Source of the DNA: Thomasclavelia sp.
GTDB lineage: Bacteria > Bacillota_I > Bacilli_A > Erysipelotrichales > Coprobacillaceae
NCBI GenBank assembly: GCA_020025035.1
Contig: JAHHSU010000005.1
Location: 1-43,974 of the forward strand
Direction: 5' to 3'
DNA length: 43,974 nucleotides
A model generated the notes under the pieces. The model saw nothing but the letters and a program-made list of their open reading frames with translations, was not told the origin of the DNA and did not search any database. Each line of letters opens with the position of its first letter. Position 1 is the first letter of the stretch. Shown piece after piece: positions 15,949 through 24,487 of this stretch. A program made the position numbers and the translations under genes.

Positions 15949-17297
15949 AATACACCTTGCTTTCGTTTAAAATTACTAGATTGAAATATTTTAAAGAAAT
16001 TTTTAAAACTAATAAATAAGGCAGGATTTACCATATCTTTATCAAATGACTTTTGAGATGTAATATATAAACATATCGCAATAGATGATAATATAAAACC
16101 ATATAGTCCTAGAGTTGCACTAGCTATAAAGATAAATATTTTAAATATTGTGATGATACTATTGAATGATATATTATTAGATACAGAATAATTACATATA
16201 ATATTAATCGCACATAAAAACATAATATCATATCCAATAAATCCACTAGCGATTACATTTTGTCCTAGCAATACACTACCAATGACTAATAATGTAGATG
16301 AGATTCCTGCTGGTAGCCTTGTACCTGCTGCTCTAAACAATTCAAATAAAAGAGTCGCAAATATGATTTCTAGATAAACTGGTAAGACCATCCCTTTTTG
16401 GATACTTAATATATTGGATAACCATAAAATAGGCAATTCCTGAGGATGAAAACAATAAATCGCAATAATAAATCCCATTAAGAAAATAGATACTACAATA
16501 CTAAAAAAATACAGAAAACGATTTAAAAAAGTAGTAATATAGTGTTCATTAATATCGTCTGAATAGTCTAAAAATAATGAAATTGTAGCAGGTCCAATAT
16601 TAGCATTATTAAAGTTATCAACAAAGATTACAAATTGTCCTTTTAATAAGCTTAATACACAATAATCTGGTCTCATTGTATAGGTCATTTCAGGAAACAA
16701 TTTATTTTTTTTACTATACAAAAGTCCTCTTAATTGACCAGAACTTGTAATATCTATATCATTTATTTCATTTAGCTTACAATTTAGTTTGTGTAGTATA
16801 TGTTTAGGACATTTATCTTGCATATATAAAAGTCCAATTTGTGTTTTTGTATTTTTTCCTAGTGTCATTTTTTGGTAGCATAAATTGGCAGTTTTAAGTC
16901 TTTTTCTAATTAATGCAACGTTTGTTTCGAGATTTTCAATAAAACTATCACGTGGGCCTGTAATTGTAATATCTATCATAGAAGAATCAGGTGTTCTTTT
17001 TGGGACACTAATGACATTAATTGTATAATAGTTATGTTGATAATAGAATAAACATAATCCACTAAAGACTTTTTCATCAAATTGTTCGATTGTAAGTTCA
17101 TCCATTTTTTGAATCGTTAAAATGGATGATGTAATAGAATCAATAACTACATTACGATTAATTTTCCCAATAATTTCGTTTTCAATTTCTTTAATATCAC
17201 ATAAACCTTCACAATATATTAATGAATACCATTCATTATTTTTAAATACTACATCTTTACAGTTTTGAAAGTGATTTTGTAGTTGTTTTATGTCCAT
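15945..17297 (-). CDS. gerA: spore germination receptor subunit, GerA family
   Basis: GerA-type membrane subunit, 450 residues. A soluble N-terminal ~240 residues contain ITGPRDSFIENLETNVALIRKRL, and RPDYCVLSLLKGQFVIFVDN follows, both diagnostic of the family. About five membrane helices follow (from residue 260), with the segment LFRAAGTRLPAGISSTL. AAGGAG lies before the ATG at 17297, so its first 41 bases overlap the 3' end of gerB. It is expected to work with GerB and GerC as one receptor. Confidence 0.93.
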   Translation of the reverse strand: MDIKQLQNHFQNCKDVVFKNNEWYSLIYCEGLCDIKEIENEIIGKINRNVVIDSITSSILTIQKMDELTIEQFDEKVFSGLCLFYYQHNYYTINVISVPKRTPDSSMIDITITGPRDSFIENLETNVALIRKRLKTANLCYQKMTLGKNTKTQIGLLYMQDKCPKHILHKLNCKLNEINDIDITSSGQLRGLLYSKKNKLFPEMTYTMRPDYCVLSLLKGQFVIFVDNFNNANIGPATISLFLDYSDDINEHYITTFLNRFLYFFSIVVSIFLMGFIIAIYCFHPQELPILWLSNILSIQKGMVLPVYLEIIFATLLFELFRAAGTRLPAGISSTLLVIGSVLLGQNVIASGFIGYDIMFLCAINIICNYSVSNNISFNSIITIFKIFIFIASATLGLYGFILSSIAICLYITSQKSFDKDMVNPALFISFKNFFKIFQSSNFKRKQGVL

Positions 17298-18303
17298 AAA
17301 GTACGCTCCTTAGTTTGAGTATTAATAAAGTAATGTCGCATAATAGAGATATAATAATAAAGCCAATAGTAAAATTAGCAACTAAATGATTGTGGGACAA
17401 TAGATAAATAAGTATCAAAGAGCACACAAAGATAAACAAATATGGGAGTTTTGGATTAGTATAAAGACGTTGAAGTAATTTAATATTAATTGCAATTTTA
17501 CAAAAACCACTAATCACATAATAAAAAAGTACAGGAAAGTTTATGTGACCTATATATTGTCCAAAATAAATCATATTATGACTTTCAAAAAATGGATAAA
17601 CAATAATCTTTAATACTCCTCTAAATTCATTTAGATGAATAATGGAACGAGCAATAATAAAGAGTAAAATAATAAATAAATATTTATAATATGTTTTTTT
17701 ACTGATAGGAACTTCATAAATTTTAGGTAATGTAAAAATAGAAAATGATTCAAAATAAAGTAATACAGATAATAATAATGCATTTATATTAAAATGAAAT
17801 TTTGGCATATCATGATGTAAAAAAGGATAATATAATAATTTTATTTTGAAGGCAAAATATACTAACAAAAAAATACTAAATAAAATAAACATTAGGTTAA
17901 ATCCTTTATAAATATTAAAAGTAGGTATTTTGATAATATAGAAAACTAGTAAAGACAAAGATAAAACAATGATATAAATAGGAGTATCAGTTAACCAATG
18001 TACTTCCACAAAGTCACATATAATTAAAAAAGAAAGAAGTGTTGTAACAGTTATATAAATAAATAATATTTTTTTGATTATCGGTGTTATTTTATATGAC
18101 ATTGCTTGTTGGTAAAATCGGTATACAAGAGGCGATGTCATTCCAATAAGTAGCAAGGTAGGAAATACGTAGTATATAAAGCTATCTCCAACTATTAGAT
18201 AAAGCGTATTAATAATAATTTTGGATAAAACAAATGATGTGGAAATTAATGCTAATATAAAATAAGACTGATTAATAATTTTATTTTGATTCATATTTTT
18301 CAC
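17257..18303 (-). CDS. gerB: spore germination receptor subunit, GerB family (transporter-like)
   Basis: A 348-residue integral membrane protein with about ten predicted helices, of the GerAB/GerKB family related to amino-acid permeases. In these receptors the B subunit binds the germinant. It is first in the minus-strand operon, and its last 41 bases overlap gerA. The more familiar operon order is A-B-C; here it is B-A-C. The start follows AGGTGAAAAAT. Upstream lies a 9-bp inverted repeat TTGAATTAT/ATAATTCAA (18308-18316 and 18336-18344). Confidence 0.88.
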   Translation of the reverse strand: MKNMNQNKIINQSYFILALISTSFVLSKIIINTLYLIVGDSFIYYVFPTLLLIGMTSPLVYRFYQQAMSYKITPIIKKILFIYITVTTLLSFLIICDFVEVHWLTDTPIYIIVLSLSLLVFYIIKIPTFNIYKGFNLMFILFSIFLLVYFAFKIKLLYYPFLHHDMPKFHFNINALLLSVLLYFESFSIFTLPKIYEVPISKKTYYKYLFIILLFIIARSIIHLNEFRGVLKIIVYPFFESHNMIYFGQYIGHINFPVLFYYVISGFCKIAINIKLLQRLYTNPKLPYLFIFVCSLILIYLLSHNHLVANFTIGFIIISLLCDITLLILKLRSVLYGHKTTTKSLSKL

Positions 18304-18307
18304 CTTG

Positions 18308-18344
18308 TTGAATTATGGACAATTATTTGTTATTTATAATTCAA
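18308..18344. promoter_or_regulatory. inverted repeat in the gerB leader
   Basis: A perfect 9-bp inverted repeat TTGAATTAT/ATAATTCAA is separated by 19 bases, just upstream of gerB. It could be an operator or a leader hairpin. I looked for a SigG-type promoter in this stretch and could not place one with confidence. Confidence 0.35.
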
Positions 18345-18411
18345 TATTTAAAATTCACTACTTTTTATAGTAAAATCATAAAAAAAGTGTTCAAAATTTA
18401 AATTTTGCAAT

Positions 18412-18440
18412 TTGCTTTGAGTAAAATAATTTGTTACAAA
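18412..18440 (+). promoter_or_regulatory. possible promoter of the SSB-like gene
   Basis: TTGCTT (18412-18417), a 17-bp spacer and TACAAA (18435-18440) lie just upstream of the SSB-like gene. A 16-bp perfect palindrome, CAAAATTTAAATTTTG, precedes it at 18392-18407. Confidence 0.35.
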
Positions 18441-18474
18441 TAAATCATAAGTATTTACAGAAAGGAAGATGTAT

Positions 18475-18774
18475 ATGGTTAATGAAGTAATACTTGTGGG
18501 AAAATTAAAAGATATTATAGGATATAAAAAATTCAATGATAGAAAATGGTTTATAATTACGATGATGGTTGAAAAACCATTACGTAATGAAAATGGAGAA
18601 TATGATTATGAAGAAATTGAATGTGCGTTATGGCAAGGAGATGCAGATCAATTTATTGATAATCAATATATGTCAAAAATGTATAGTATTAAAGGTAGAA
18701 TTAAAAAAATGTGGGATGGTCAAAATTATGTTGCGGTTGAGAAAATTAGAGGAATAGATAGTCATTTTGATTAG
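18475..18774 (+). CDS. SSB-like OB-fold protein without the acidic tail
   Basis: A 99-residue single-stranded-DNA-binding-type protein. The N-terminal MVNEVILVGKL and the later spread YSIKGRIKKMWDGQNYVAVEKI follow the SSB OB-fold. The glycine-rich linker and the DDDIPF-type acidic tip, which recruit partner proteins in replicative SSB, are absent, so this is an accessory paralogue. The ATG at 18475 is chosen because AAAGGAAG sits 6 bases upstream; the ATG at 18469 directly abuts it. It lies alone in front of lepA, which has its own promoter. Confidence 0.75.
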   Translation: MVNEVILVGKLKDIIGYKKFNDRKWFIITMMVEKPLRNENGEYDYEEIECALWQGDADQFIDNQYMSKMYSIKGRIKKMWDGQNYVAVEKIRGIDSHFD

Positions 18775-18803
18775 TTGTAATACCTATAAAAGTTTGGTAT
18801 AAT
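18775..18803 (+). promoter_or_regulatory. lepA promoter
   Basis: TTGTAA (18775-18780), a 17-bp spacer and TATAAT (18798-18803) lie 26 bases before the lepA ATG. Confidence 0.7.
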
Positions 18804-18828
18804 TACCACTTGAAAGTAGGTGTTTATA

Positions 18829-20634
18829 ATGAGCATAGATCAATCTAAAATACGTAATTTTTCTATTATAGCTCATATTGATCATGGAAAATCAACCTTA
18901 GCAGATTGTATATTACAATTAACTGGTGCAGTTGCAAATCGTGATATGAAAGCACAGTTATTAGACAGTATGGATTTAGAAAGAGAACGTGGAATTACAA
19001 TAAAATTAAATGCTGTACAATTAAATTATACTGCAAAAGATGGACAAACTTATTTATTACACCTCATTGACACTCCAGGTCATGTTGATTTTACTTATGA
19101 AGTATCAAGGTCATTAGCAGCGTGTGAGGGAGCTATCTTAGTAGTTGATGCTGCTCAAGGAGTAGAAGCACAGACTTTAGCAAATGTCTATTTGGCTTTA
19201 GATAATAATTTAGAAATTATTCCTGTAATCAATAAAATTGATTTACCTAGTGCAGATCCTCAAAGAGTAATAACTGAAATTGAAGACGTAATTGGATTGC
19301 CTGCAAGTGATGCACCACTTATTTCAGCAAAAACCAATCTAAATATAGATTCCGTATTGGAAGCAATTGTGCAAAATGTTCCAGCCCCTTCTGGAAGTGT
19401 AGATCATCCAACTCAAGCCTTAATATTTGACTCTTTCTATGATGCATATCGTGGAGTTATTGTACTTATTAGAATAGTAGAAGGAAAAATAAGAGTTGGA
19501 GATAAAATAAAATTTATGGCAAGTAATGCTGTATATGAGGTACTGGAAGTTGGAGTGAATACACCTGCAGAGGTAAAAAAAGATGAACTCATTACAGGAG
19601 AGGTTGGATGGCTTTCTGCATCAATCAAATCCATTAAGGATATTCATGTAGGAGATACTGTTACTGTTATTGGAAATGAATGTAAAAATCCATTACCTGG
19701 ATATCGAAAACTAAATCCAATGGTGTATTGTGGATTATATCCAGTTGATAATGCTAGATACAATGATTTGCGTGAAGCGTTAGAAAAAATGCAATTAAGT
19801 GATTCTGCACTTGTTTTTGAACCTGAAACATCACAAGCATTAGGATTTGGATTTCGATGTGGTTTTTTAGGCTTATTACACATGGATGTAATTGAGGAAA
19901 GATTAGAGCGTGAATTTGGTCTAGATTTAATTGCTACTTCACCTTCAGTAATTTATCATGCACATTTAACGGATCATAAAATGATTGAAATTGATAATCC
20001 AGCTAAGTTACCAGAAGTACAAAAAATTCATTATATTGAAGAACCTTACGTAAAGGCAGCAATTATGACACCAAACGACTATGTAGGTCCTATTATGGAG
20101 CTTTGTCAAAGTAAACGTGGAGAATATGTAGATATTCAATATATTGATGATTCTAGAATGAATGTCATTTATTTACTTCCATTAGCTGAAATCGTATATG
20201 ATTTTTTTGATCGCTTGAAGTCATGTTCAAAGGGATACGCATCATTTGATTATGAATTACACGGGTATAAAGAAAGTAAATTAGTCAAGATGGATATTTT
20301 ACTTAATGGCGAAATCGTAGATGCATTATCATCTATTGTCCATAAAGATTTTGCGTATCATAGAGGTAAAATTATATGTGAAAAGTTAAAAGATATCATA
20401 CCACGACAAATGTTTGAAGTACCTATTCAAGCGGCAATACAAGGAAAAGTTGTAGCTAGAACAAATATTAAAGCAATGAGAAAAAATGTTCTTGCTAAAT
20501 GTTATGGTGGCGATATTACTCGAAAAAAGAAACTATTAGAAAAACAAAAAGAAGGAAAAAAACGTATGAAAGCAGTAGGAAGTGTAGAAATTCCTCAAGA
20601 AGCATTTATGGCTGTTTTATCCGTAGATGAGTAG
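18829..20634 (+). CDS. lepA: elongation factor 4 (LepA)
   Basis: Ribosome-associated GTPase that back-translocates or remodels stalled ribosomes. It has 601 residues, the normal family length. Seen: G1 AHIDHGKST, the switch RERGITIK, DTPGHVDF, NKIDLP, a domain II beta-barrel, and EF-G-like domains III and V (LGFGFRCGFLGLLHMDV, YHRGKI). The LepA-specific C-terminal domain has VARTNIKAMRKNVLAKCYGGDITRKKKLLEKQ. The ATG at 18829 follows AAGTAGGTG; an in-frame GTG at 18820 overlaps that ribosome site and is rejected. A terminator begins within the stop codon. Confidence 0.98.
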   Translation: MSIDQSKIRNFSIIAHIDHGKSTLADCILQLTGAVANRDMKAQLLDSMDLERERGITIKLNAVQLNYTAKDGQTYLLHLIDTPGHVDFTYEVSRSLAACEGAILVVDAAQGVEAQTLANVYLALDNNLEIIPVINKIDLPSADPQRVITEIEDVIGLPASDAPLISAKTNLNIDSVLEAIVQNVPAPSGSVDHPTQALIFDSFYDAYRGVIVLIRIVEGKIRVGDKIKFMASNAVYEVLEVGVNTPAEVKKDELITGEVGWLSASIKSIKDIHVGDTVTVIGNECKNPLPGYRKLNPMVYCGLYPVDNARYNDLREALEKMQLSDSALVFEPETSQALGFGFRCGFLGLLHMDVIEERLEREFGLDLIATSPSVIYHAHLTDHKMIEIDNPAKLPEVQKIHYIEEPYVKAAIMTPNDYVGPIMELCQSKRGEYVDIQYIDDSRMNVIYLLPLAEIVYDFFDRLKSCSKGYASFDYELHGYKESKLVKMDILLNGEIVDALSSIVHKDFAYHRGKIICEKLKDIIPRQMFEVPIQAAIQGKVVARTNIKAMRKNVLAKCYGGDITRKKKLLEKQKEGKKRMKAVGSVEIPQEAFMAVLSVDE

Positions 20635-20664
20635 AACTGTATCAATGACAGTTCTTTTTTTTTG
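20633..20664 (+). terminator. lepA terminator
   Basis: Stem AGAACTGT/ACAGTTCT (20633-20640 with 20648-20655) is followed by a long T run. It overlaps the lepA TAG stop. Confidence 0.9.
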
Positions 20665-20760
20665 TTTTGCTTAATAAAATATTATTAATATACAAAATAA
20701 ACAGTTTGAAATAAAAGGATAATGTACAATTTTTTCATAAATAAATAGAAAAAATTAATC

Positions 20761-20789
20761 TTGTATTCTAATAGAATGTTTCATATACT
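20761..20789 (+). promoter_or_regulatory. promoter of the PTS-peptidase operon
   Basis: TTGTAT (20761-20766), a 17-bp spacer and TATACT (20784-20789) lie upstream of the PRD regulator. The cre-like site follows directly. Confidence 0.6.
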
Positions 20790-20796
20790 GTAATAA

Positions 20797-20810
20797 AGAA
20801 AGCGCTTTAT
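20797..20810. promoter_or_regulatory. cre-like catabolite control site
   Basis: This site contains the perfect palindrome AAAGCGCTTT (20799-20808). It matches the core of the CcpA cre consensus (TGWAANCGNTNWCA) but not its outermost bases. It covers the predicted transcription start, where CcpA binding would repress. Whether CcpA is encoded in this genome is unknown. Confidence 0.55.
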
Positions 20811-20853
20811 ATTTTGTGTAAGTTTTATTGAATTAGAAAGGAGGGTACTATTA

Positions 20854-22737
20854 GTGCGCAAACTTCAAATTTTAGAACTATTAATACAACAAGATCAGTA
20901 TACGACTAGTCAAGAATTAAGCAAAATATTTGGAGTATCTACAAGAACTATTTACAATGATATAAAAACATTATCTAGCGACGGTGAAAAAAATGGCTTT
21001 GAATTAATTTTAAAACGTAATTTAGGATATTATATTCAAGTTACCAATCAAGCTAAATTACAGGAATATATTAACTCAATGACAGTATACAAAGAATATT
21101 CAATAAAAGATAGATATGTATATATACTATCAAGACTTTTATTATCAAATCATTTTATGACACAAGAAACACTTGCCAATGAATTACAAGTAAGTCAATC
21201 ATTGATAAAAATTGATTTAAAAAAAATTGAGTCTTATTTTCAAAATACAAATATAAAACTGCTTAAAAAACCATATTATGGAATTCTTCTAAAGGTTACA
21301 AATGAGAATAGAATTAAATTGATTTTTCATTTGTATGATTTTAAAAATAGTCTTATTTGTCAAACAATTGATTCATTTTATAAAAAAGAATTTTGTAATA
21401 TACAAACTATTTTAATTACGTTATTGAATGAAAACAATCTATATTGTAATGATAACGAGTTTCACAAAATGGATAAAATGTTGAAAATTATTATCTATTT
21501 ATCTATACACAGTGTATTAGAAAATGAAAAAAATACATGTAAGGTGGATATCAATTATTATAAAATTGCAAAAGCATATAGTAAAAAAATAAATAAAATA
21601 TATGGAATATGTTTATTAGAAAATGTTATATGGTTAATTGCAAAAATCATTAGAGATAATACTAGACAAGTACAAAGTAGTATCCTTTACAAGGAAGAAC
21701 TTCAACGTGAAATTAATGAATTTTTTATGGTAGTGGATAAGGAATATCAAACAAAATTTTTAGAAGATAAACAATTTATAGATTTATTGTATTCACATAT
21801 ATCACTACTATTAGAACGGTTAAATAATAGTATCACTTTAAGAAATCCATTAATTGTTGAAATTAGTGCCAAATACCCATTTATATTTAATTTAGCTATT
21901 CAATTAGCATTTAGGCTAAGTGACAAGTTTGGAGTAACAATTTCACATGATGAAATAGGATTTATTGCAACCCATTTTGCTGCTCATATGGAAAAGGAGA
22001 ATAACCTATATCTTGAAAATATTCATCGAATTGCAGTTATATGTTGTTCTGGGGGAGGAGCATCATATTTAATAAAACTAAAACTTGAAACGCTTTTTCA
22101 TAGCTCTGATATTAGAATCTTTTCGATAGTAGATTTAGATAAAGTTAAACAGTTTTTACCTAATATAGTTTTTACAATTGCAAAAGTTGATTTAGATATT
22201 GCTGCTCCAATTATACAAATTAATGAATTATTAGATGATAATGATATGATAAAAATCAAAAATAGATTTAGTTTAAATACTGATGATGATATTGAAAATT
22301 TGTCTAATCAAATATTTAAAAAAGAATTATTTAAGTGTATTGATAAAGATGTAAATTATATCGATTTATTAGAAAATATGGGAAAGGCAATAGAAATGCA
22401 AGGATATGCTCCTAAAGGATATTTGGACAAGGTATTTCAAAGAGAAGAAGTATTATCTACTATCTATCAAAATGGTGTAGCTATCCCTCATCCTATTGAT
22501 ATGTGTGGAGTAGAAAATGTGGTTAATGTTGCAATTTTAAATAAACCTATTACTTATGAAAATAAGGAAGTCAGAATTGTTTTTATGATATCACTTGCAA
22601 AAGGAAGTAGTCAGATTCATCAACATATTACAAAAGTCTTACTTGATATCATCTCAAATCCATTAAAACTTGATCAATTAATTAAATCAAAAACTTTTGA
22701 TGAATTTATGATTCAAATAAAACATAATGATTGGTAA
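20854..22737 (+). CDS. PRD-domain PTS regulator (BglG/MtlR/FrvR type) with EIIB and EIIA domains
   Basis: A 627-residue transcription activator controlled by PTS phosphorylation. Domains in order: HTH (1-65, with TSQELSKIFGVSTRTIYNDI), a second HTH-like segment (about 95-150), PRD1 (about 200-290), PRD2 (about 305-390, with HDEIGFIATHFAAHMEKE), EIIB-like (about 398-470, Cys pair in VICCSGGGAS), and EIIA of the fructose/mannitol type (about 485-625, active-site region NGVAIPHP). The start is GTG at 20854 after AAAGGAGGG. It is the first gene of the PTS-peptidase operon, and the M42 gene follows within 13 bases. It is expected to activate its own operon when the PTS substrate is present. Confidence 0.92.
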   Translation: MRKLQILELLIQQDQYTTSQELSKIFGVSTRTIYNDIKTLSSDGEKNGFELILKRNLGYYIQVTNQAKLQEYINSMTVYKEYSIKDRYVYILSRLLLSNHFMTQETLANELQVSQSLIKIDLKKIESYFQNTNIKLLKKPYYGILLKVTNENRIKLIFHLYDFKNSLICQTIDSFYKKEFCNIQTILITLLNENNLYCNDNEFHKMDKMLKIIIYLSIHSVLENEKNTCKVDINYYKIAKAYSKKINKIYGICLLENVIWLIAKIIRDNTRQVQSSILYKEELQREINEFFMVVDKEYQTKFLEDKQFIDLLYSHISLLLERLNNSITLRNPLIVEISAKYPFIFNLAIQLAFRLSDKFGVTISHDEIGFIATHFAAHMEKENNLYLENIHRIAVICCSGGGASYLIKLKLETLFHSSDIRIFSIVDLDKVKQFLPNIVFTIAKVDLDIAAPIIQINELLDDNDMIKIKNRFSLNTDDDIENLSNQIFKKELFKCIDKDVNYIDLLENMGKAIEMQGYAPKGYLDKVFQREEVLSTIYQNGVAIPHPIDMCGVENVVNVAILNKPITYENKEVRIVFMISLAKGSSQIHQHITKVLLDIISNPLKLDQLIKSKTFDEFMIQIKHNDW

Positions 22738-22750
22738 TAAGGAGAATAAT

Positions 22751-23800
22751 ATGAATACAAAATTATTAGAAAAATTATCTAATGCAGATGCAATTGCAGC
22801 AAATGAACAGGAAGTAAGAGATATTCTTTACAATGAGCTAGAAAATGATTGTGATTTGATAGATTATGATGGATTAGGAAGTATTATCTTTAAAAAAGAA
22901 GGGAATCAAAAAGGTCCTAAAATTATGCTTTGTGCACATATGGATGAAGTGGGGTTTATGGTGCGAAGTATTTCACAAAATGGACATATTTTGTTAATGA
23001 ATATTGGATCGGTAAAACCATTAGCTCAATTTGTTCAGGAAGTAAAAATTACTACAAGTACTGGTAAAAAAATATATGGTATATTACACGCTAAATACAT
23101 TGATAATTTTGCTAAAGATGTTTATGTAGATATAGGTGTCGATAGTCAAAAAGAGGTAGGTGAATTAGGAATAGAAATAGGAGATATGGTTACTTATAGT
23201 ACCCAATTTAAACATCTTCATCAAGATTACATGATTGGAAAGGCATTTGATGATCGTCTAGGATGTTATGTTATTACTAGGGTTTTAAAAAGATTGCGTC
23301 AAAAAAATCATCCTAATGTTGTTTATGGGGTGATGACTTCTAGTGAAGAAGTTGGTATTCGTGGAGCGAAAACTGCAACATATAAAATTAATCCTGATAT
23401 TGTAATCCCTATTGATGTTGCCTGTTTTTCTAATGAATGGATTAAAGATCATACCAATCAAAGACAGATTGGAAAAGGGGTTATTCTTACTCATTATGAT
23501 AAGACGTTAGCACCAAATCGTTATTTACTAAATCTATTTAAACAAACATCAAAAAAATTAAATAAACCTATCCAATTAGATATGTTTAATACAGGAGGGA
23601 CAGATGGAGGTGAAGCACATAAATGTTATGATGGAAAACCCACAGTAGTTACATGCATTCCAGTAAGATATGGACATTGTGCCTATTCGATCGCAAAACA
23701 AAAGGATATTGAAGATATGATTGATATTTTAGAGGAATTAATATTAAATTTTGATTTTAATCAGTATTATCAATCTATTAATTTTAAGGGAGGAAAATAA
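22751..23800 (+). CDS. M42-family aminopeptidase (FrvX/SgcX/YpdE-like)
   Basis: A 349-residue di-zinc peptidase. Metal and catalytic blocks: CAHMDEVGF (first His and Asp), AFDDRLGCYV (bridging Asp), TSSEEVGIRGA (Glu pair), PIDVAC (Asp) and a C-terminal GHCAYS (His). M42 enzymes are usually dodecameric aminopeptidases; some were misannotated as cellulases. The ATG at 22751 follows AAGGAG and is chosen over an upstream in-frame start inside the regulator gene. It lies between a PRD regulator and PTS genes, recalling E. coli frvX, sgcX and ypdE, which also sit in PTS operons. Confidence 0.9.
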   Translation: MNTKLLEKLSNADAIAANEQEVRDILYNELENDCDLIDYDGLGSIIFKKEGNQKGPKIMLCAHMDEVGFMVRSISQNGHILLMNIGSVKPLAQFVQEVKITTSTGKKIYGILHAKYIDNFAKDVYVDIGVDSQKEVGELGIEIGDMVTYSTQFKHLHQDYMIGKAFDDRLGCYVITRVLKRLRQKNHPNVVYGVMTSSEEVGIRGAKTATYKINPDIVIPIDVACFSNEWIKDHTNQRQIGKGVILTHYDKTLAPNRYLLNLFKQTSKKLNKPIQLDMFNTGGTDGGEAHKCYDGKPTVVTCIPVRYGHCAYSIAKQKDIEDMIDILEELILNFDFNQYYQSINFKGGK

Positions 23801-23801
23801 A

Positions 23802-24125
23802 ATGACAGAACAAGAACAACAAATTGTAGGGATTATTGCTTCATCTGGGCAGAGTAAATCTAAAGCTTTTGAAGCATTAAATATGGTAAAAATTGGGGAA
23901 TATGATAAAGCTAGGCAACTAATAGAAGAAAGTAGAAAACTAGACGTTGATGCGCATCTTATTCAAACTCAATTAATTCAAGCAGAATTTGATGAAACAA
24001 AAGATAGTTTACCAATCACATTATTAATGGTTCATGCACAAGATCACTATATGGTAAGTCAATTAGCACGTGATTTAATTGAATCGTTAATTAATGTATT
24101 TGAAGCAAAGGAAAGGGGAGAATAA
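23802..24125 (+). CDS. PTS EIIA component, lactose/cellobiose family
   Basis: A 107-residue trimeric helical EIIA that relays phosphate from HPr to EIIB. The phosphorylation block VHAQDHYM contains His78, at the position of the active His in lactose-type EIIA, and His82. The ATG at 23802 follows GGGAGGAAAATAAA. It ends one base before the EIIB gene. The family includes cellobiose, chitobiose and lactose systems; substrate cannot be read from this subunit. Confidence 0.93.
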   Translation: MTEQEQQIVGIIASSGQSKSKAFEALNMVKIGEYDKARQLIEESRKLDVDAHLIQTQLIQAEFDETKDSLPITLLMVHAQDHYMVSQLARDLIESLINVFEAKERGE

Positions 24126-24126
24126 A

Positions 24127-24462
24127 ATGAAAATATTATTATGTTGTGCAGGAGGATTTTCTACTAACATGTTAATGCAAAACATGAAAAAAATTGTAAA
24201 GGATAGTGAAAAACTAAATGAAGAAGATTTTAGTTTTACTGCTATTCCAGCAGATGCATTAGAAGAGGAAATTGATCATTGGGATATTGTTTTAGTAGGA
24301 CCACAAGTTTCTCATAAGATTGATATGATTGAAGCAATATGTAAACCTAAAAATGTTCCATTTACGATTATAGATAAAGATGTATATGGAAAAATGGATG
24401 GTGCTACGGTTTTAAAATTAGCTTTAGTAACTTATAAAAAACATCAATTAGCAAATAGTTAG
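24127..24462 (+). CDS. PTS EIIB component, lactose/cellobiose family
   Basis: A 111-residue EIIB that takes phosphate from EIIA and passes it to the sugar at EIIC. The N-terminal LLCCAGGFSTNML carries the phospho-cysteine, best aligned as Cys7 (Cys6 next to it). The rest (ALEEEIDHWDIVLVGPQVSHK) fits the family. The ATG follows GGGGAGAATAAA; the gene begins one base after EIIA. Confidence 0.93.
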   Translation: MKILLCCAGGFSTNMLMQNMKKIVKDSEKLNEEDFSFTAIPADALEEEIDHWDIVLVGPQVSHKIDMIEAICKPKNVPFTIIDKDVYGKMDGATVLKLALVTYKKHQLANS

Positions 24463-24487
24463 TGCTAGATAGGGGGGGAGAAAAATA

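Noticed and set aside
18304..18360. SigG-type sporulation promoter for gerBAC
   Set aside because: Partial matches to the -35 and -10 exist but with wrong spacing; I could not support a placement.
22751..23800. Endoglucanase (cellulase) reading of the M42 protein
   Set aside because: Some M42 proteins carry this old annotation, but the residues seen are those of di-zinc aminopeptidases, so a link to cellobiose breakdown should not be assumed.
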